Source of the DNA: Tissierellaceae bacterium
GTDB lineage: Bacteria; Bacillota; Clostridia; Tissierellales; Tissierellaceae
Reading direction: 5' to 3'
Length of the DNA: 64,000 nucleotides
NCBI GenBank assembly: GCA_023229175.1
Contig: JALNZV010000008.1
Location: forward strand, 29,453 to 93,452
Shown: one piece after another, positions 61,080 to 64,000 of the stretch
Numbering within the stretch: the stretch's first letter is position 1
How the letters are laid out: every line of letters starts with the position of its first letter
The notes under the pieces: model-generated
Seen by the model: only the letters and a program-made list of their open reading frames with translations
What the model was told of the DNA's origin: nothing
Databases searched by the model: none
Translations under genes and position numbers: made by a program

Positions 61080-64000
61080 TTATTTGTCTTTTTTAAATAT
61101 TGTAACTTCTTTGATGTCAACATAACCTGTGTCGTTTCCAATTAACTGCAACCTTATCTGCTGCTTTCCAGGTTCCACATCGGTGTCTGTGACAAATTCA
61201 AATACATAAGGATACCATTCGTCGTCTACTGGCACTCCTTTAAGCCTTCCTTGGGTCGGCTCTTCTGCACCGCTAGATAATACAATTATATTCATGCTGT
61301 CCTCGTCTATATTACCTCGAGCCTTAACTTGTACTAAATATTCCCTATCTGGCTCCATTTTAATCCCATGTATATAGAGAATACCTTGCTTTTCACCGTC
61401 ATTTTGCAATCTTACAAAACTATCCACCCCATCTTCCAAGTGCTCATATTGAAAATTGGAGCCTTCTGACATTGACATTTTTAACATGTCTACTTCTCCG
61501 TCATTATTTAGATCCAAGTCAAAGAAATAGGCAAAGTCGAGATTATATCCCCATGCAAAAGGTAAATCTGGAGCATCAAAGTTGTCTAAGTAATATTGCA
61601 GCTCCCCTACACTATATAATAAGTCCATATCCGTAGATAAGGGTCTTATGGTTGTTTTGCTTGCAGCCTGCAATGTCTCCTTGACCTTTAATCCCCTCTC
61701 CAATATCTCCCTAGCCTTATCGTATTCCTCATTTTCATAATAGTACTTAAATACAGCTAGGTATCCATTGCCTTTGTGGATATACTGATTTGTAATTAAT
61801 GGCTGCAGTTCCACACCCCTGTCCAATAAATCGAGTGATTGGTCTATTTGCCCAACAGACATAAAAAAACTAGACATTGAGCCATATGATGTGGCATCGT
61901 GTTTTGACAGGTCCATAAACCTTTGAGACGCCTCGTATGCCAATTGCGGATAGACCATGTCCTCAGTCTCCATATATTTTTGCATATATAACTGAGTCAA
62001 GTCGTGATAATAATCTGGATTATATTTATCTAAATTTGATGCTTTTACAAAGCTTTCTATACCAATATCTATATCTCCCCCATCTATTGCCTCAAGTCCA
62101 ACTCCAGAATGTCTTATGGAGGTTTGTACCTTAAATGAGTTGACTAAAATAAGTATAACTAATATTAAAGTTCCATAACTAAATAGAATCGTAGTGCCAT
62201 TTTGAAACTTCGTATATGCCTCCGGGCATGGGTAATGTATCCTACCCGCCAAGGACCCAAATACAGCCCAAAATACTATGGCAAAAGCAGGCAAGGACAT
62301 GTCAAAGTCTATGGCAGCATGGCCAAGCATCGTTACAAGTGCAAAATATAACCCTAGGAGCAGTAGCCTGCTCTCCATATCTTTCACCTTGAAGTAAGTT
62401 CTTATGCCCAATACTGTAACTAATAAGAACATCATAAGAAATAACCCTATGCCTATGGTGCCCAATTCAATCCAAAGTTGAAGTAAAAAGTTGTGTGCCT
62501 CTGTAGTCCAATATGGATAAGACTGATATTTGTGATATAGGGTCACCCATCCACCACCACCAGCTCCCAATACTGGATAGTCTTTGACTATTTGAATACC
62601 ATCTCTGATAAATGCAATTCTCGCATCGGCACTGGTGCTGCCAATACCCAAACTATATACCCTACTAACTATAGCTTCAGGTATATATTTATAGTTTAAT
62701 GGAACATTGTATTCTATATCTCCGTTTAACCTGTCTATGACTTTCCCTTCATTAAAAATTATGCTTGTATTTTCATAATAATTACTAAGTGTAATCCTGA
62801 TACCTATGGAATCTTCAGGTGTGGAAAAATCTATTTGTAAAATACCTTGAGAACTTTCCACGACATTTTCTCGTACAATCTCAGCAGTACTTCCATCTGT
62901 GTCAATGTTGTATATCCTAACAATACCAGCATAGGGTGCTTCTACCTCGTTTTTTGCCTTGTAACCTAATTCTAGTGTATAGTCAGATAAAGGCAATGTC
63001 TTAGATACATTCCTGCTAATTGACTGGCTTATATTCTTCTCTGTATCGTTTACAAATTCAATTTCCGTAGTGGAGTTTATGGCATAGAAGGTTGCCGCCG
63101 TTGCACCTACAACTAAGAGACCAATTACAATATATAAAGCTATAATTGGAATTTTCCTGTATAGTTTAACTGGTAAAGATAAGACAAAAGTAATTAATCC
63201 TGTACCTACAGATGCTGCAATATAATAGATCCACATATTGCTACCCGCATCCCCCAACGCCCTAGTAAATAGAAATGCCGCAGGTATAGAAAATATAGCA
63301 GTAGCTATAATATATATAAGACTTTCAAGTTTTCGCTTATTTGGAGTGACTAAGAAATATGCTAGTCCTACTATGGGGAATATTAACCACATAGCCCTTG
63401 AATAAGTAAGGATTAGGCTGAATAAAAATGTCCCGCCCATTGCCCCATAAATAATCCTAATATATTTATTGTCTTCATTTACTGCCATGGAAAGTGCAAG
63501 AAAATATAGAGCACCTACATAGGCAGCTAGAGTATTTGGATATTGAAATGTAGAGCTAAGCCTATTGCCCAGCATTGCCCCATGGTATTCCCATGTACCT
63601 ATGGCAGTACCTATACCTATGAGAGATACTATCAATCCTCCCAATAATACAATGTTTACTACCACCTTTTTATATTTTTCTTTCCTAGATATGTCCTTTG
63701 CCATAATAAATACAATAAAGTAAACCATATGCTTGAATAATTCAAACATGGCAGCCCTTTTATTTACCCCATATACAATGGATAGGGCATAAAAAATGAC
63801 AATGGCTAATAATATGTAATCTGTCGGGTCGCCAAAAAACCTATATCCTTTCCTTGAAATCGCCATACCAGACCAAATAGCAAAGATGATGCCTATGCCT
63901 ATGACTGCTGGTATCAAATCAGTTTCAAAATATAGACCCCTAAAGAATAATGGCACAGTAACTGCCAATGCAAATAATACGATTCCAATTATAGTATGTA
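61080..64000 (-). CDS. O-antigen-ligase/Wzy_C-like protein with TPR and beta-rich domains, 5' end cut by window edge
   Basis: At least 973 residues; the open frame runs through 64000 without a start, and the bases from 63968 to the edge still encode a hydrophobic helix, so the N-terminus is missing. About 12 helices (to about residue 560) include the Wzy_C region with GAGGGGWVTLYHKYQS and EAHNFLLQLWIELG near 470-505. A beta-rich segment (about 305-430) sits between helices 8 and 9. The C-terminal part has TPR-like helices (about 660-800), a calcium-loop-like DLDLNNDGEVD near 850, and a beta-sandwich (about 860-970). It should polymerise or ligate a glycan at the outer face. It leads a wzy-wzz-capD operon. 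Confidence 0.8.
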   Translation of the reverse strand, partial: HTIIGIVLFALAVTVPLFFRGLYFETDLIPAVIGIGIIFAIWSGMAISRKGYRFFGDPTDYILLAIVIFYALSIVYGVNKRAAMFELFKHMVYFIVFIMAKDISRKEKYKKVVVNIVLLGGLIVSLIGIGTAIGTWEYHGAMLGNRLSSTFQYPNTLAAYVGALYFLALSMAVNEDNKYIRIIYGAMGGTFLFSLILTYSRAMWLIFPIVGLAYFLVTPNKRKLESLIYIIATAIFSIPAAFLFTRALGDAGSNMWIYYIAASVGTGLITFVLSLPVKLYRKIPIIALYIVIGLLVVGATAATFYAINSTTEIEFVNDTEKNISQSISRNVSKTLPLSDYTLELGYKAKNEVEAPYAGIVRIYNIDTDGSTAEIVRENVVESSQGILQIDFSTPEDSIGIRITLSNYYENTSIIFNEGKVIDRLNGDIEYNVPLNYKYIPEAIVSRVYSLGIGSTSADARIAFIRDGIQIVKDYPVLGAGGGGWVTLYHKYQSYPYWTTEAHNFLLQLWIELGTIGIGLFLMMFLLVTVLGIRTYFKVKDMESRLLLLGLYFALVTMLGHAAIDFDMSLPAFAIVFWAVFGSLAGRIHYPCPEAYTKFQNGTTILFSYGTLILVILILVNSFKVQTSIRHSGVGLEAIDGGDIDIGIESFVKASNLDKYNPDYYHDLTQLYMQKYMETEDMVYPQLAYEASQRFMDLSKHDATSYGSMSSFFMSVGQIDQSLDLLDRGVELQPLITNQYIHKGNGYLAVFKYYYENEEYDKAREILERGLKVKETLQAASKTTIRPLSTDMDLLYSVGELQYYLDNFDAPDLPFAWGYNLDFAYFFDLDLNNDGEVDMLKMSMSEGSNFQYEHLEDGVDSFVRLQNDGEKQGILYIHGIKMEPDREYLVQVKARGNIDEDSMNIIVLSSGAEEPTQGRLKGVPVDDEWYPYVFEFVTDTDVEPGKQQIRLQLIGNDTGYVDIKEVTIFKKDK

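Noticed and set aside
1..64000. tRNA, rRNA genes and insertion sequences with transposases
   Set aside because: No tRNA-like cloverleaf, rRNA segment or transposase frame was recognised anywhere in the window on reading; this was not an exhaustive computed search.

Overview
The window looks like a chromosomal segment of a low-GC, anaerobic member of the Clostridia. An amino-acid-fermenting relative of the Tissierellales is the best guess, but no rRNA is present to confirm it. The evidence is the AT-rich sequence with strong AGGAGG ribosome binding sites and frequent TTG/GTG starts, the conserved Firmicutes order fba-tal-glpX-rho-rpmE-(DUF1385)-prmC-prfA-sua5-ywlE-rpiB, lysine-fermentation genes (kce-kal), peptide and branched-chain amino acid importers, and a gene with an in-frame UGA that looks like a selenocysteine codon.

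Layout. 1-710: non-coding tandem 312-bp repeat. 711-12136: minus-strand housekeeping block (sugar phosphate metabolism, Rho, L31, translation termination, tRNA modification) with a ZIP transporter on the plus strand and a split ChrA pair. 12214-15130: gamma-glutamyltranspeptidase-like enzyme and kce-kal. 15200-16225: a methyltransferase gene bracketed by two inverted copies of a short palindromic repeat. 16303-20380: a MacB-like ABC exporter operon whose middle gene encodes a long CARDB/NEW3-type surface protein. 20425-25713: FMN-binding lipoprotein, CTP synthase (whose glutaminase cysteine is a serine) and a large SLH/Ig-like surface protein. 25760-29921: CpsB-type phosphatase, tyrosine autokinase, a tiny membrane protein and a MurJ-like flippase. 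30126-35760: oppABCDF. 35785-39974: second MurJ-like flippase, a GGDEF/EAL protein and an SLH/PrcB-like protein. 40226-43666: livFGMH without a binding protein. 43899-50136: two chemoreceptors flanking a LysM-tailed 5'-nucleotidase and a 25-bp tandem repeat. 50345-54291: accessory stretch of small conserved proteins (DUF1659, DUF2922, YvrJ), a coiled-coil protein, a membrane polysaccharide deacetylase with a cytoplasmic head, the selenoprotein and a ComK-like protein. 54359-57717: a cysteine hydrolase, an NCS2-like permease, a divergent LysR regulator and a sigma factor. 57916-64000: exopolysaccharide genes (CapD-like dehydratase, Wzz-like protein, O-antigen-ligase-like protein that runs off the right edge).

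How it fits together. The importers (Opp, Liv), the gamma-glutamyltranspeptidase-like protein and kce-kal fit growth on peptides and amino acids with ammonia release. A CTP synthase that can only use free ammonia would suit that lifestyle. The Cps/Wzz/CapD/ligase genes, two MurJ-type flippases, SLH proteins, deacetylase and c-di-GMP protein describe an elaborate, regulated cell surface. The observations most worth checking are the UGA-containing gene at 53247-53543, the Cys-to-Ser change in CTP synthase, the head-NodB deacetylase beside a coiled-coil protein, the CARDB-type exporter, and the dispersed repeats.
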